Source of the DNA: Pratylenchus scribneri
Taxonomy: Eukaryota > Nematoda > Chromadorea > Rhabditida > Pratylenchidae
DNA length: 64,000 nucleotides
Assembly: GCA_030063045.1 (NCBI GenBank)
Contig: JAQSEB010000007.1
Coordinates: forward strand, 930,001-994,000
Direction: 5' to 3'
The position numbers and the translations under genes are program-made. Of this stretch, positions 1-14,810 are shown in pieces; the first letter of the stretch is position 1; each line of letters begins with the position of its first letter. Under the pieces are notes generated by a model. That model searched no databases. It saw only the letters and a program-made list of their open reading frames with translations, and had not been told where the DNA came from.

Positions 1-188
1 CTTAAAAATAAAGCTACACGTCTTTAAATATAAACCCACATTTTTGAGGTAAAGCCTTTTTTCTATACTAAATTTTAATTTTTTTTATAAAATAAAAATA
101 GCAATTTTTTAGCGGACTTTTAGAGCTTTCGAATGATATATAGCCATCCCAAATTTATGGTCGCTTCGTTGAGATATGCGCCAAAAAC
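1..188. mobile_element. MITE-A copy 1, cut by window edge
   Basis: Right arm only (…gcggacttttagagctttcgaatgatatat… to the gagatatg end), in an intron of the SVOP gene. The left arm lies outside the window. Confidence 0.7.
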
Positions 189-205
189 CTTCCCCTCTAG
201 CTCAC

Positions 206-544
206 TTGTTGCATTGGAGTAATGGCCCATTCACAATAGAGTGCCGGTGACAAAATGGAAAGGATCATTATTTCCATTGCATCGGCCATCCATGCCAATC
301 CGGTCAGCAGGGCCAAAAGTAGCTGGAATTTGCCAAAGCCCAAATATTCTACGGCATCATCCACTGTGAATACGTCAGGCACTCCCCCAGCAATTCCAGC
401 TAAATGCCCGGTGGCATCCTCGGGCTCGCCAATTCGTATTTGATCATTTCCGCCTCCACCATCATTGCTACCTTCAATTCCCTCATAATGGACTGGATGT
501 GAGCTGGATGTGCCTTTGAGCCTATTTTTGGGAAATATTTCCAT
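206..544 (-). CDS. svop-1: SV2-related (SVOP-type) MFS transporter, first coding exon, partial
   Basis: The exon codes for 113 residues from the ATG at 544 to a GT donor at 205-204; the rest of the gene lies beyond the left edge. After a low-complexity N-terminus (Gly run near residues 29-33), the sequence VDDAVEYLGFGKFQ leads into a first membrane segment with GLAWMADAMEIM and ends near LYCEW. This is the N-terminal signature of the SVOP/SV2 branch of the major facilitator superfamily, synaptic-vesicle-type 12-TM transporters whose substrate is poorly known. The downstream intron carries a foldback element at 1-188. No splice acceptor was seen just upstream of the ATG, so an upstream UTR exon was not located. 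Identity is well supported; full length cannot be judged. Confidence 0.85.
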
Positions 545-597
545 TATTCCTCCTTCCTTTTTAAGTCGAGTACCGCCAATTGTGTGCCTAGATCGGT

Positions 598-905
598 TTT
601 TGGTCCATATCTCAGCAAGGCAATTATCAATTTGGAAAGGGGATATATCATTTTAAAGCCTAAAGTGCCCTTTATAAAGTGGCCTTGTTTAATTTTAAAA
701 ATTTTTACTTTTAAAGCGTTATATGCCTTTGATTATTATAGTCCTAATTTTTGAGGAAAATTCGCTTATATTACAAAAAAATTTTAATTTTTCGTAAAAC
801 TATTTAAGCCACTTTTTAGTGAACATTTAGGCTTTCCAATGGCATATCGCCTTTCTAAATTGGCTGCTTCCTTCTTGAGATATGGCCAAAAGAATTGTCC
901 AAGTT
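598..905. mobile_element. MITE-A copy 2
   Basis: Both arms are present. The left arm starts near ggtccatatctcagcaaggc and the right arm ends near gagatatggccaaaag. It lies in the intergenic stretch between the SVOP and ovo genes. Confidence 0.8.
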
Positions 906-965
906 CTAAATTTCTATTAATATTCCTCCACCTTTCAGCCAATACCACAGATTAGTACTTAAATT

Positions 966-1267
966 TATCTTTGGCTAATATCAGCGAGGCAATAGCCAAT
1001 TTTTGAAGGTGATTTACCATTGAAGCACACAGTTTCCTCTACAAAGTTGCCTTATTAAATTTTATGAAATATAGGCTTTAAAAAAGTTATATGCTTTTTG
1101 ATTATAATAGATCCGATTTTTCAAAAAAAAAGCCACTTTTCCTACAAATAATTTAATTTTTCAAAAAATTTTTTGGCCACTTTTTAGAGGGTATTTAGGG
1201 CTTCAAATGGCATATCGCCTTCCTAAATTTGTTACTTCCTTGTTGAGTTATGGCCAAAAGAAATGAC
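966..1267. mobile_element. MITE-A copy 3
   Basis: Complete copy, only about 60 bp from copy 2 and in the same orientation. It ends at gagttatggccaaaag. Confidence 0.8.
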
Positions 1268-2462
1268 TAGGTACTCAATCCACGCTATTCAATTATCCCA
1301 TTTCGCCGTTTAACTGGTCAATAATGTTGGATGCGGTCAAACTGGAATAGGTGTCCGTCAATCTGGACGCTTCCAATACTTCCGTCAATATGGCCTTGTC
1401 TCCCATTTGGCCACAAATGAATCAAATTAGCCACACAAATTCACATGAAAAATAAATGAATATTTCCTCTCCTTTATTATTTAGTTTTTTATTGAGTGAG
1501 AGTAGAAAAGAGGAAAATGGAAAATGAAAAAGTGGGGGAAATGTATGAATAATTGGAATGGATGTGAGCCAAGCCAAATGGAGTAGAAAGAAAGGAAAAA
1601 GGTGGAAGTGGGTGGCTGGTAGAAAGGAGGGAGGCTTTTTGTGTGCTTCTCCATTCCATCCATTTATTCGGGTCCCCCTCTAATGCCCACTTCCAGTGCC
1701 GGCATTTCCTCCAATGTTTCTGCCATCGGCTGGCAGCAAAATGCGCTCCCATTTCCAATGCAGTGGCAGCCAGAGAAATGTGGGGCTTTGGCATTGGCCA
1801 GAGTCGGGGAAAGCGAAGGCCATGGATGGGGAGAAGAAGGGAACACGGCTAAATGGAATTGAAGCTAGGAGGTAGACAAAAATGGCATCATCTGGCAATT
1901 GTGGATTGTGGCAGTTTAAATGAATTTGGTTCATTAAATTATTTAAAATGAGTAACATCCGTTATTAATCATACTAGTATTTGCTTTTTGTATTTTGTAA
2001 GACCATCTGAATTTCGCGCATTGGCCAAAATCTCAGTAATCTTACTAAAAATATTAATAAAACTTCTATATAAATGGAATAAGCTCTTTCCTATCAAGCA
2101 TTTTCGATAATTAAATAATTAATTAAATTTAATTGGCCACAGAAAGTTATGGCCATAAAAACTAAAACCGCCTGCTTTTGGCATAATCTCTATTTGCATT
2201 TTTATAAAATCCCAGAAATTTTTTCTACAAACAATTCATCACAATGAATTCTATATAAAGAACGTACAAAATTGGTTTAAATTAAAGCTAAATATTTAAT
2301 TGATAAATTGATTTGAAGTCCATAAATCCGGGTGCGCCCTTCCAATCAATTAATATAAAAATTTTAAAATGGCTTTTTGCAAATTTTATATCCACTTTTT
2401 TAAATGAATGTTTTATGTATAAAAATGATATCAAATTGATTATGTGTTTTTTTTATGTATTT
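1268..2462. other. intergenic stretch, no convincing gene
   Basis: Between the MITE pair and the ovo stop codon. It has a purine-rich block (about 1495-1640), a GC-richer block (about 1640-1850) and AT-rich sequence. Several overlapping ORFs of 60-100 codons lie at 1480-1960 on both strands. None shows a domain, conserved motif or exon-like boundaries, so I treat them as chance ORFs. Confidence 0.5.
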
Positions 2463-5747
<3,285 letters not shown>

Positions 5748-6002
5748 TTTTTTGGCCTGAAAATTTATCTGAAAATATGAAATAAATAACTCAATCAGAT
5801 TTAGAAAGCCAAAATATTAATCATAGGGTGGATTTATGTCAGTAGTAAAGCCCCTTATTAGAATAATCATCTGAGGAAATTTGGCATAATTCTGAACCAA
5901 CTTCAATGAATATATTGGATGATTTTAGGGATATTCAATGAGTAAAAAGTAATCAAAAAATGGATAGAGAATAAGTACTGTCGATTGAGTTACTTGCATT
6001 CG

Positions 6003-6300
6003 GTTTTTGGCAAATATCTCAGTGAGTCATTAACCAATTCTTGAAGGCGATATGCCATTCTAATGCCTAAAATGTCTTATAAAAAATGGCTTATAATATT
6101 TGAATGTAATCTGGGATTTAAAAATTTGCATGTCTCTGAATGTAAATATACTCAAATTATAGGAGGAAAAACCACTTATTTTACAGATTGATTTAAATTT
6201 TGAAAAATATTTGCCACTTTTTAGAGGACATTTAGGGCTTTAAAATGGCATATCGCCTTAATTGGTTGATTCCTTGTGGAGATATGGCCAAAAGAACAGC
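6003..6300. mobile_element. MITE-A copy 5
   Basis: Intergenic copy upstream of ovo, from ttttggcaaatatctcagtgag to ggagatatggccaaaag. Confidence 0.8.
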
Positions 6301-6458
6301 CAAAGTACTCAATTGTTTCTTCAAAAAATACCGAATAAATTGGAAATACTGATTGGAAGGAAAGAAAACGGTATGGACAAAAAAGGCTCGTTCTTAGTTA
6401 AAAATGGCCAGAATAGGCTGGTTGGAAATGGGAGGCATCGTTCACCTAACTAACCGAA

Positions 6459-7090
6459 CCCCCCCCCCCCCCCCCCCCCATCATACGGCCCACTTCGTCT
6501 CAAAATGTGCACAGCCAATCGCCGCCGGCGGACTGTGGGCCAGTTACTCATCAGCAACCAACCCAACATCACGAGCCGAAATGTGTGGGGAAATTTTAAG
6601 AGGGAGGCGGGCCGCTGCGCAAAACCGGTCCTCCTCCTTTCCTCCCCCATATTTTCCCGTATGCGCAGTACAGCAATTTGGAAACGGAGAAGAAGATGGT
6701 CGGAGGAGGACTTTCCGGTGCAGGCTGGCACCCATCCCTTCTTTCGATGGGACTCCTTCCCGCACACAAATAATTGCCAGGCGGCCCGCCAAAATTTTGT
6801 GTGCGTTGTCCTGAAGTGGATGGAGGTGAGTGTTCTGGAGGCCCATCCAAGGTCGAGTTCTCCTCCTCCTGCTGGAGCCTTACTGCCTGAACAACTTCTT
6901 CTTGGGAGGAAGAAGGCGAATTGTTATGGAGGAGGGGAAAAGGCCGTTGGGGAGAGCGGATGGAGAAGGTCGAGGAGGAGGGGAGGCGGAAATTGGAGGC
7001 GGGCAGGGAAACGGTATAAAGTGGAAGGGGAGCCCAAAATGTGTTTATACTGCCAATTTGCAGGAAATTTATTGTAAGGTGAAGGCTCAT
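6459..7090. other. GC-richer intergenic block with poly-C tract; no gene called
   Basis: It begins with about 20 consecutive C (6459-6479), then about 600 bp of unusually GC-rich sequence for this window. Many overlapping ORFs exist on both strands (up to 190 codons), as expected where stop codons are rare. None has a recognisable domain or consistent exon structure. It could be a promoter/5' region, since a TATA-like tataaa sits at about 7015. Confidence 0.4.
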
Positions 7091-7301
7091 TAATTTAGTA
7101 CCAACTTTATGTGATTGCCCTCGTCAGGTTGGCGCCAAAGTGCACAGTAATATATTGAGAAGGGAAATGAAACGGTATATGTGGAATGAAAGTGGAAAGG
7201 GAACCGAATATTTATATTGGCAATTTGTGGGTTGGAGGAGGCTTATTAATTCATAATGATGTCCTGGCGTCAGGTTGGCGCCAAAATGCGCATATATAAT
7301 A
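7011..7301. repeat. imperfect direct duplication (about 160 bp period) with GGCGCC palindromes
   Basis: Two diverged copies share, in order, acggtat, gtggaa, a ttatattgccaattt-like stretch, ggctcattaat/ggcttattaat and caggttggcgccaaa (about 7126-7140 and 7271-7286). TTGGCGCCAA resembles the E2F/DP consensus; this is a sequence resemblance only. Confidence 0.55.
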
Positions 7302-7429
7302 AAATTTAGAAGGAAAATAAATTTTTGTGAATTGTGAAAATGGCGCCTAATTGTCGCGTCTTGAATTAATTCATTAAACAAATAAAGAAAGTTGAAGGCG
7401 GTAGGGATGTTTCAATACCACCTTTCAGT

Positions 7430-7727
7430 AATTATTCTTTATAGCTAGGCGAGGCAATTGCCAATCCTAGAAGGCGATATACCAATTGAAAGCCATAAAT
7501 GTCCTATAAAAAGTGGCCATAATAAATTTTATGAAATTCACCTTTTAAGAAAGTTACATTTCTTTGAGTTTAGTAAACCCGATTTTGGAGGGAAAGTCAC
7601 TTATTTTACAAGTCATTGTAAATTTTTCAAAAATTAGTTAAGCCACTTTTTAGAAGACTTTTAGAGCTTTCAAATGACATATCGCCTTCCTAAATTGGTT
7701 GATTCCTTGTTGAGATAGGCTTAAAAT
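7430..7727. mobile_element. MITE-A copy 6
   Basis: Intergenic copy; its right end is diverged (gagataggcttaaaa). Confidence 0.75.
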
Positions 7728-8874
7728 AAAGACCAATATTGAAAAGGCGATACTGAAACATCCTGTCTCAGTTCCAATTCGAAAGAATTCAGAACACTTC
7801 CTTGGTTAATTTTGTGCCGAAAAGGAAAATACAAAATATAATTGAAGATGGACGGTCATTCATTCATTTTGGACCGTCAAATTGCTGATGAAAAATTGGA
7901 GTGGGCAAAACAAAAGAAAGAGGGCGGTCAAAAAAGGTTGTGGTGGTGGCCTCTCCAAGGGCATCTTTTTGTATTGTTGGCACAAAAATGTAAAAAAAGT
8001 CAAGAGTGGGGGCAATGTGCCGAAAAAGGCGAAGATGATGGAAGGAGTGGCCGACAAAAATGAATGTTGTGGCGAAGGGGGAAAGTAATTAGAAATTGGG
8101 CCGAATAAAGTCAATTGATCAAAAAATGGAAGAAGGGAAGGAATAAAGAAAGGAATGGACGAGGACGAATGGGGCGGCACAGTGCACCCCTTTTTGAGGT
8201 GTGCGCTAATTGATGGCGCATTTTTGGCCAATTTGATCTCATCCAGGTCAAGAAGACAAAAATATGCCATATTGGCATTTTGATTTTGACCAGGTAGGAA
8301 GGGGGCCATTTCTTGAATTTATGCCCAATTATTTTCCAATAGAAACATTTGCCATCTTTGAAATGGCCTTCCAATTTTTATGGTAATTTCGGAGGCAAAC
8401 ATTCTTCTCATCTCCAACTAATCCCACCTCCCCATCACACACTTTCCGCTTGTCCCATTCCCATCTATCCCCTCTGCGCTCTGGGTAAGCCCGACACAAC
8501 CACTTGAGCCAGTCTCCAACACAGCGGATTGCGCCAATCCACATCCATATATTTCCTTGCCCCAATCCTGATGATCCAGAAGAGTTGTGGGCTAATTGCG
8601 CACCAGAGACAACTTATTTGCCTGCCCTCTTTCCATCCATTCAGCCAGCCAGTCCGGTTGTTGCGCGATGAGCTGCCCGGAAGAAATGAAATATTTACGG
8701 CGCGTCCAATGAAAATGATGATGATGTTGAAGGACGTAAGGATGAAGGGACTAGAAGAATTGGTTGATGAGGGACGGAAGGAGGCAAATAAAGGGACTTC
8801 CTTCATTGGCAACTAGCAATATTGGCAAGGGGAAGGCAAATTTGAAAGAATATTCCTTTATATGGCACACAAAT
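7728..8874. other. intergenic stretch, nothing convincing
   Basis: Mixed sequence with several chance ORFs on both strands (for example 7860-8309 minus and 8465-8812 minus). No domain, signal peptide or exon pattern could be supported. Confidence 0.4.
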
Positions 8875-9498
8875 AGAATTACAAATCGAAATTACAATTA
8901 CAATCGCAATAATTACAATTACAATCGCAAATCAGAATTACAATTACAATTACAAATCAGAATTACAATTACAAATCAGAATTACAATTACAAATCAGAA
9001 TTACAATTACAATTACAAATCAGAATTACAATTACAAATCAGAATTACAATTACAAATCAGAATTACAATTACAAATCAGAATTACAATTACAATTACAA
9101 ATCAGAATTACAATTACAAATCAGAATTACAATTACAATTACAAATCAGAATTACAATTACAAATCAGAATTACAATTACAATTACAAATCAGAATTACA
9201 ATTACAAATCAGAATTACAATTACAATTACAAATCAGAATTACAATTACAATTACAAATCAGAATTACAATTACAATTACAAATCAGAATTACAATTACA
9301 AATCAGAATTACAATTACAATTACAAATCAGAATTACAATTACAAATCAGAATTACAATCAGAATTACAATTACAATTACAATTACAAATCAGAATTACA
9401 ATTACAATTACAAATCAGAATTACAATTACAATTACAAATCAGAATTACAATTACAAATCAGAATTACAATTACAAATCAGAATTACAATTACAAATT
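8875..9498 (+). repeat. 19/25-bp satellite array (array 1)
   Basis: Tandem units of cagaattacaattacaaat (19 bp), often with an extra tacaat (25 bp), with diverged acaatcgc units at the left end. This strand contains no stop codon in any frame, so long artefactual Asn/Gln/Tyr/Thr-rich ORFs run through it. The same unit recurs at 31683-32340 and 43967-45214 in reverse orientation. Confidence 0.95.
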
Positions 9499-12259
9499 AA
9501 AAAATATTAGAATGAGCAATGAGTCAACATTGATATTGGTGAATAGTGAATACGGTTGAAGCGAAAGGGAAAGAGGAAAAATAAAATAGGCTTTTTGTTT
9601 TACCCAGCGAAAAAAATTGGATTTACTCCATTTTAAGGAAGGAAAAAGCGGGAAAAAAGTGGGAATAGGGGAAAATCGGATTTGTAAAACAAAATGATGA
9701 AAAGGGAAATTGGATGGGACCATTCATTCTGAAAAAGGGTGTGAAAAGAGGATTTTCGAAACGGATTGGATTTGTGTGGAATTAAATGAAAATGGGAAAG
9801 AAAATGGAAAGGTGGCCGTTGGGGATTGCTTTGGGGCATGGATGATTGACGGAAAACGGGGAAAAGAATGTGGATGGGTGGGTCTGGGTATTGGCTCTTG
9901 GATGGTGGTTGGTGGGGAAGGGGATTACGGTCATTGGGGTGGGTGGATGGGGAATTAGATAGAGAGGGAATTATGCCCTACGTGATTGGAGGGCACATTT
10001 GGGAGAATATCAAAAATGTTTTGGCTATAATCATTTAATTTGTACCAAATTTTTGCCAAAATTGCCTCCATTTTACGTAGCTTGGACCCATGAAAAAGTC
10101 AAAATATAAAACAACCTACGCTAGCCTCCTACCACTTTGTATTTGTATGCTTCTTCCTTTTATTTTCGTCTGTTGCGCCTTTCTCCCTTTTTTGTTGCTT
10201 GCGCAACGGCATCATCGTCTCACCAGCAACCGGGGCCCTTTTCTCCGACTACTTTTTGTTTGCCGCGCCCCCCTCTTCATCAGTCAAGCACCATTTCCTC
10301 CGCCCATTCCATCGTCACCACTTTTCCCAATTCAAAACAACAATAGGGGAAAAAGTTAAATGGGTGAATACTTCAAAAATGTTTTTAAAAATTCTTTGTT
10401 AAAACCGCAAAAATCCACCAATAATTGGAGTGAATTTTTAGCACAAGATTCATTTAAAAATCTGGCTAATTTTATGAATAAATTTTGGTTAAAAACTCGA
10501 AAAAAGACCCAAAAAGTAACGTCTATGGTTTCGATTGATTTTTCAAAATTAGTAATTAAACAAATGTTGATGATAAAGACAGCGAATCAATCAAGAATTC
10601 AATAAAACAAATTTGGAAAGTGCCAAATATGTTTTAAATTTTATTTGGTAAATTTTTCTCCACGCATTGCCCTTTTCGTAAATTGAAGCAATTTTTGGCC
10701 ACAATTTCCCTTTCCACCAATTCGTCAATTCATTCATTCCCCATTCATCCAAATTCTCTTCTCTTTTTTTTATTGTAAACCGCAATTTATTTGTTGGTTG
10801 TGTTTGAAGTCGCTCGCGCACACATTCTCCTGCTTCTTTCATTCCATTTTCTTCTCACCACAATAATTCCTCGGTGTGGACCGGTTTATGGCCGTCGCCT
10901 TCTGCTGCTGTTGGACGAGAATTTACTGTAGGGGGGAAGGGCAACCCTCCTTCCAATTCTTCCCATAGCAATAATCCCGAAAAAGGCGAAGCAATAAGGA
11001 AAAGGAACAATGCCCGGCCAATCTAAATTTGTGGATGGGGGCACTAGGCGGCCAAACACTGCTTTTCGCTTATTGATCCTCTGATGGGCCGTGGGAAATG
11101 TGCCAATGCCAACGACAATAATGGAAGAAGGGCGAATTAATTCAACAAAGATGGCAATTCCCAGAGCGACAATCAACAAATTTGATTTTGGCAATTGCCC
11201 TTTCTTCTTTTTATGGTTCAATGAACCAATTTTTGGCAAATTGGGAAACAAGGTGAATTTATTTTGTTGGATGGGGAATTTTTGGTTGGAAACAAAAGGA
11301 AAATTTTGAGTAGAACACAAAAGTCCTTGGAATGTTTTGCCCTCACCGGCGGTCTCCAAAAGATGATTAGAAGGTATTTGAATGGATGCCGCCCGAAAGG
11401 AGTCCATTTCCTTCCTCCTCCTCATTTCCTCCTCATTTCGCGCACCTTTTTGTGAGGCAAAAGAATGGAATGGGGCAACTTCAAATTTCAGTCAGTCCTC
11501 ATTTTCTTCACCAATAATTATACTTGAAAAAGACGAAAATGCCGAAAGTTTCCAAAACATTTTCTTTTGGCAAATAAAACAATGTTTTCTGGGGATAAAG
11601 TTGAAATGAAATCCATTTATTTTGGGAGGTACTACAATTGAGAATGTAACAATTTAATTTCGAAAGTGATTTTATTTAGGATTAAGCATAAAATTAGCTA
11701 AAAATGATATCAAAAGCATCGGCCAATTATTGGAAATTTACATAATTATGATCAAATTATACCATACTACACTAAACCGTTCCATTTCCATGCTCAATTT
11801 TTGTAGAATCCCTGGGGCAACAGGAGAGGCGTTGAAGGAGGGAAGAAATTCAAGAATTTTTGCCATTTTTTTTAATAGTTAAAACTTTAAAAAAACCAAT
11901 TTATATGTCCATTTTCCTCTTACAATTATTTTCGAGAGTTTTGTATGAGGCCAATCATTTTTAGTAGAGAGGTGAATTTGGGCGGAAAAGGCACTCAAAA
12001 TGAATGTGCGCGAATTTAAAGGGGCCACTGATGTGAGTGAAGGGGAAATGGGCGGAAGACCTTGAGGGGAAAGGGGAATAGAATAATAGAAGTTTGATGA
12101 TGGACGAAATAAGCAAAATTGGGGAAGGATGGATGGAAGGCCAATTGCCGGATGAGGGCACAACAAGAAGGGGCGATGGAATTTGCATGTCCCAAGAAAA
12201 GCAACCAATAATGATTTTGGATTGAGGGGAGCAGCCCAATTTGGCGCCGTTTCTAATAA
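9499..12259. other. intergenic stretch, mostly featureless
   Basis: No homology-supported gene. The only item that could be coding is the 10886-11425 ORF listed separately. G-rich (9780-9955) and C/T-rich (10130-10330) blocks give chance ORFs. Confidence 0.4.
10886..11425 (-). CDS. hypothetical ORF with one possible membrane segment, doubtful
   Basis: An uninterrupted 179-codon ORF, the longest non-repeat ORF in the 6-14 kb region. It has a hydrophobic stretch around residues 85-110 (LLIVALGIAIFVEL…IIVVGIGTF) flanked by basic residues, and an Arg-rich C-terminus. No family is recognised, no signal peptide is seen and no exon partners were found. It may be a chance ORF or part of a spliced gene I could not reconstruct. 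Confidence 0.18.
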   Translation of the reverse strand: MRRRKEMDSFRAASIQIPSNHLLETAGEGKTFQGLLCSTQNFPFVSNQKFPIQQNKFTLFPNLPKIGSLNHKKKKGQLPKSNLLIVALGIAIFVELIRPSSIIVVGIGTFPTAHQRINKRKAVFGRLVPPSTNLDWPGIVPFPYCFAFFGIIAMGRIGRRVALPPYSKFSSNSSRRRRP

Positions 12260-12562
12260 TTCATCAAAGCCAATTTTGATAATTTAGTATCTAATTAAAG
12301 AACAGATTTTTGTCTATCCAATTATATTAAATTTATTTAAATTGGCTCAGAAATGGTGAAGTCATGCCCAAAAAAAGAATGAAATTTGGCTAAAGCATAG
12401 TAAAGATCAGATTAAATGGTTTTTTGGACATAATTCCATTAATTTTGAACCAACTTAAATAAATTTAATATCAATTCACAGCCAAAAGTCGGCTCTCTAA
12501 TTTGATACTAAAATTGTCAAAATTAGTCCAATCTGTGATTAGTTATTATAAATGGCGAAAAG
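12255..12562. mobile_element. MITE-B copy 1
   Basis: Foldback element. The left arm (attaaagaacagatttttg…aaatttatttaaattggctcagaa) is the reverse complement of the right arm (gaaccaacttaaataaattt…aatttgat). The outer ends include tcaaaattagtccaatctgtgattagttat. Confidence 0.75.
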
Positions 12563-13083
12563 TTTGGGCGCACAGGGGAATGTCATGCCAAACATTCAAA
12601 TCGGAGTAGAGCACAATGTTTCACCGCATTTTTCCGATTTCACCGCACTTTTTCATTGCCTCATCCATCCCACAACTTTTTTGTCAAATCAACTTCCCCG
12701 AATTGTTTGTCCCTTCCGGTGAACATCGTCCCTTTCCCACGCTCCACCCCCTCCATATGAACAATTCACCCATCCTCCTCCGCTTCGGTTGCCTTTTAGT
12801 CGGCTTTTGTTCCGTTTTGAACTGCACAAAAGTTGTTGGCCAGAATGGTGGCGGCTTCTTTATTCCCCCAATCGCCACACTTTTTTTCTTATCTTTTATT
12901 CAGATCTATTTATTTGCCTTTCAAATAGTTGATTGACTGAGTAATTTTCTGGCCAAATTGAAATTGAAAATTGAATGATTTTGTGAAATGGGCAAATTGT
13001 TGAAATGATTGAGACAATTTCCTCTGGGAAAATCAGACTTTTTTCTTTCAAAATGTTATCATTTCCGAAAAATATAAAAATTA
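12563..13083. other. intergenic stretch with a doubtful ORF
   Basis: A plus-strand ORF at 12616-12936 is hydrophobic in parts but lacks any recognisable domain. I do not call it a gene. Confidence 0.35.
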
Positions 13084-13672
13084 TAGGTAAATTAATTCTT
13101 TCCGGAAAGGGGCAACCTAAAAAGTGCAAATTAATTCTTTCCGGAAAGGGGCAACCGGATAAAGTGCAAATTAATTCTTTCCGGAAAGGGGCAACCGGAT
13201 AAAGTGCAAATTAATTCTTTCCGGAAAAGGGCAACCGGATAAAGTGCAAATTAATTCTTTCCGGAAAGGGGCAACCGGATAAAGTGCAAATTAATTCTTT
13301 CCGGAAAAGTGCAACCGGATAAAGTGCAAATTAATTCTTTCCGGAAAAGTGCAACCGGATAAAGTGCAAATTAATTCTTTCCGGAAAAGTGCAACCGGAT
13401 AAAGTGCAAATTAATTCTTTCCGGAAAGGGGCAACCGGATAAAGTGCAAATTAATTCTTTCCGGAAAGGGGCAACCGGATAAAGTGCAAATTAATTCTTT
13501 CCGGAAAGGGGCAACCGGATAAAGTGCAAATTATTTCTTTCCGGAAGGGGGCAACCGAATAAAGTGCAAATTAATTCTTTCCGGAAAAGTGCAACCGGAT
13601 AAAGTGCAAATTAATTCTTTCCGGAAAAGTGCAACCGGATAAAGTGCAAATTAATTCTTTCCGGAAATGCAA
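13084..13672 (+). repeat. 40-bp minisatellite with palindromic ttccggaa core
   Basis: About 14.6 tandem copies of a 40-bp unit containing gtgcaaattaattctttccg and gaaaggggcaaccggataaa. The period is exact, and units differ by single bases (aaaggg/aaagtg variants, one ttatttc variant). Each unit carries the palindrome tttccggaaa. The array lies in gene-free DNA. Confidence 0.95.
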
Positions 13673-14810
13673 TCAATGATTTAGAATTCATTTTTTTAGG
13701 TATTTTTATGTTTATTTTGAATAGTTTAATAAATTTTTCCCAACCCAAAAATTCCCTTAAAGCAATTTCACATGTCCTCGAGGGGATTGTGGAGAAGGCC
13801 ATACAAACAAAATGGAGGGGACGGGGACTATGAATTCAATTGCAAACTTTTCCTTTGCTTTTATCGCCGAAAGGTGTAGATTTGTTGTTTGTTATGGGTT
13901 TTAGGGAAGGAATTATGCACGCTCAATTCGCCGAAATCTATCCAAAATCAAAACCAAATACAAAAGGTATACAACGGTGGTGGCGCCAAACGGTTCTGCA
14001 CTGGATCATTGCGATGTGATGTGATTTGTCATTGTCGGGCGGGGGCAGCGGAAATCAACGCACCGGAACCGATGCGCCCCATTCAACAATGGAAACGGGG
14101 AAGGGGGTGGCATTTGTGTTTGGGGTGGGCAAATAAATATAACAAAAATGGCGGTTTAAAATGAATAATTGGCGGAATAAAAAAAGGCGGAAGTTTGATA
14201 AATCAGAGGCTGATGGAAAAGGATATAATGGATAATCCGCACCAAATGGCTTAATCATCGAGATTATTCAAATTTTAAGGTACTTATCGGATCTTTCAGC
14301 AGATTTTTAACAGCCCCAAAGTTTACATGTTTTCCCAAAATTAATCATAAATTCTAAGCTCTAAAAACAGTATTTTTCCATCGATTTACAATCCTATATG
14401 GAAAAATCGAAATTTCAATCCTATTCAGCCTACAGTAACCGACAAAGGACAAAATCAATTTTATCATAATCAGAATATTTCCATCTAAAATTGGCATTTG
14501 TCTATTATAAATTTTTATTTAAATTTTATTCAAATAAAAAAAACATATAGAATAAAAAAAATATAACACGCTGGATGCCTAATTGTGTTGATTGAAAAAA
14601 ACAACAGAAAAACATAAAAATATTGACCAATTTTAGCTAAAAAAATATTGGCCAAAATGATGATGTGAGGGAGAATAAGTGTGGATAAAATTGAATGGCT
14701 GGAAAAAACAAAAGCAACATTTTGAAAACAAAAATTGAGTTGACTTTCTTCTTTTTCTTTTTGTTGAAATTGAGCAGAAAATGTGTCGTCATCGTCCCAA
14801 ACATTGTTGT
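13673..14810. other. intergenic stretch downstream of dnj-10
   Basis: AT-rich with no supported gene. A plus ORF at 13889-14164 and a minus ORF at 14055-14258 overlap each other and have no recognisable features. The region contains the presumed 3' UTR of the DnaJ gene. Confidence 0.4.

Noticed and set aside
6404..7090. Overlapping ORFs up to 190 codons on both strands
   Set aside because: GC-rich sequence has few stops; no domain, signal or splice-consistent exon pattern was found.
8764..9510. 248-codon ORF rich in Asn, Gln, Tyr and Thr
   Set aside because: It is satellite array 1 read through; the strand lacks stop codons in all frames and the residues only reflect the 19/25-bp unit.
13084..13672. 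CRISPR-like regular repeat
   Set aside because: The 40-bp units are directly contiguous with no unique spacers, and the genome is eukaryotic; it is a minisatellite.
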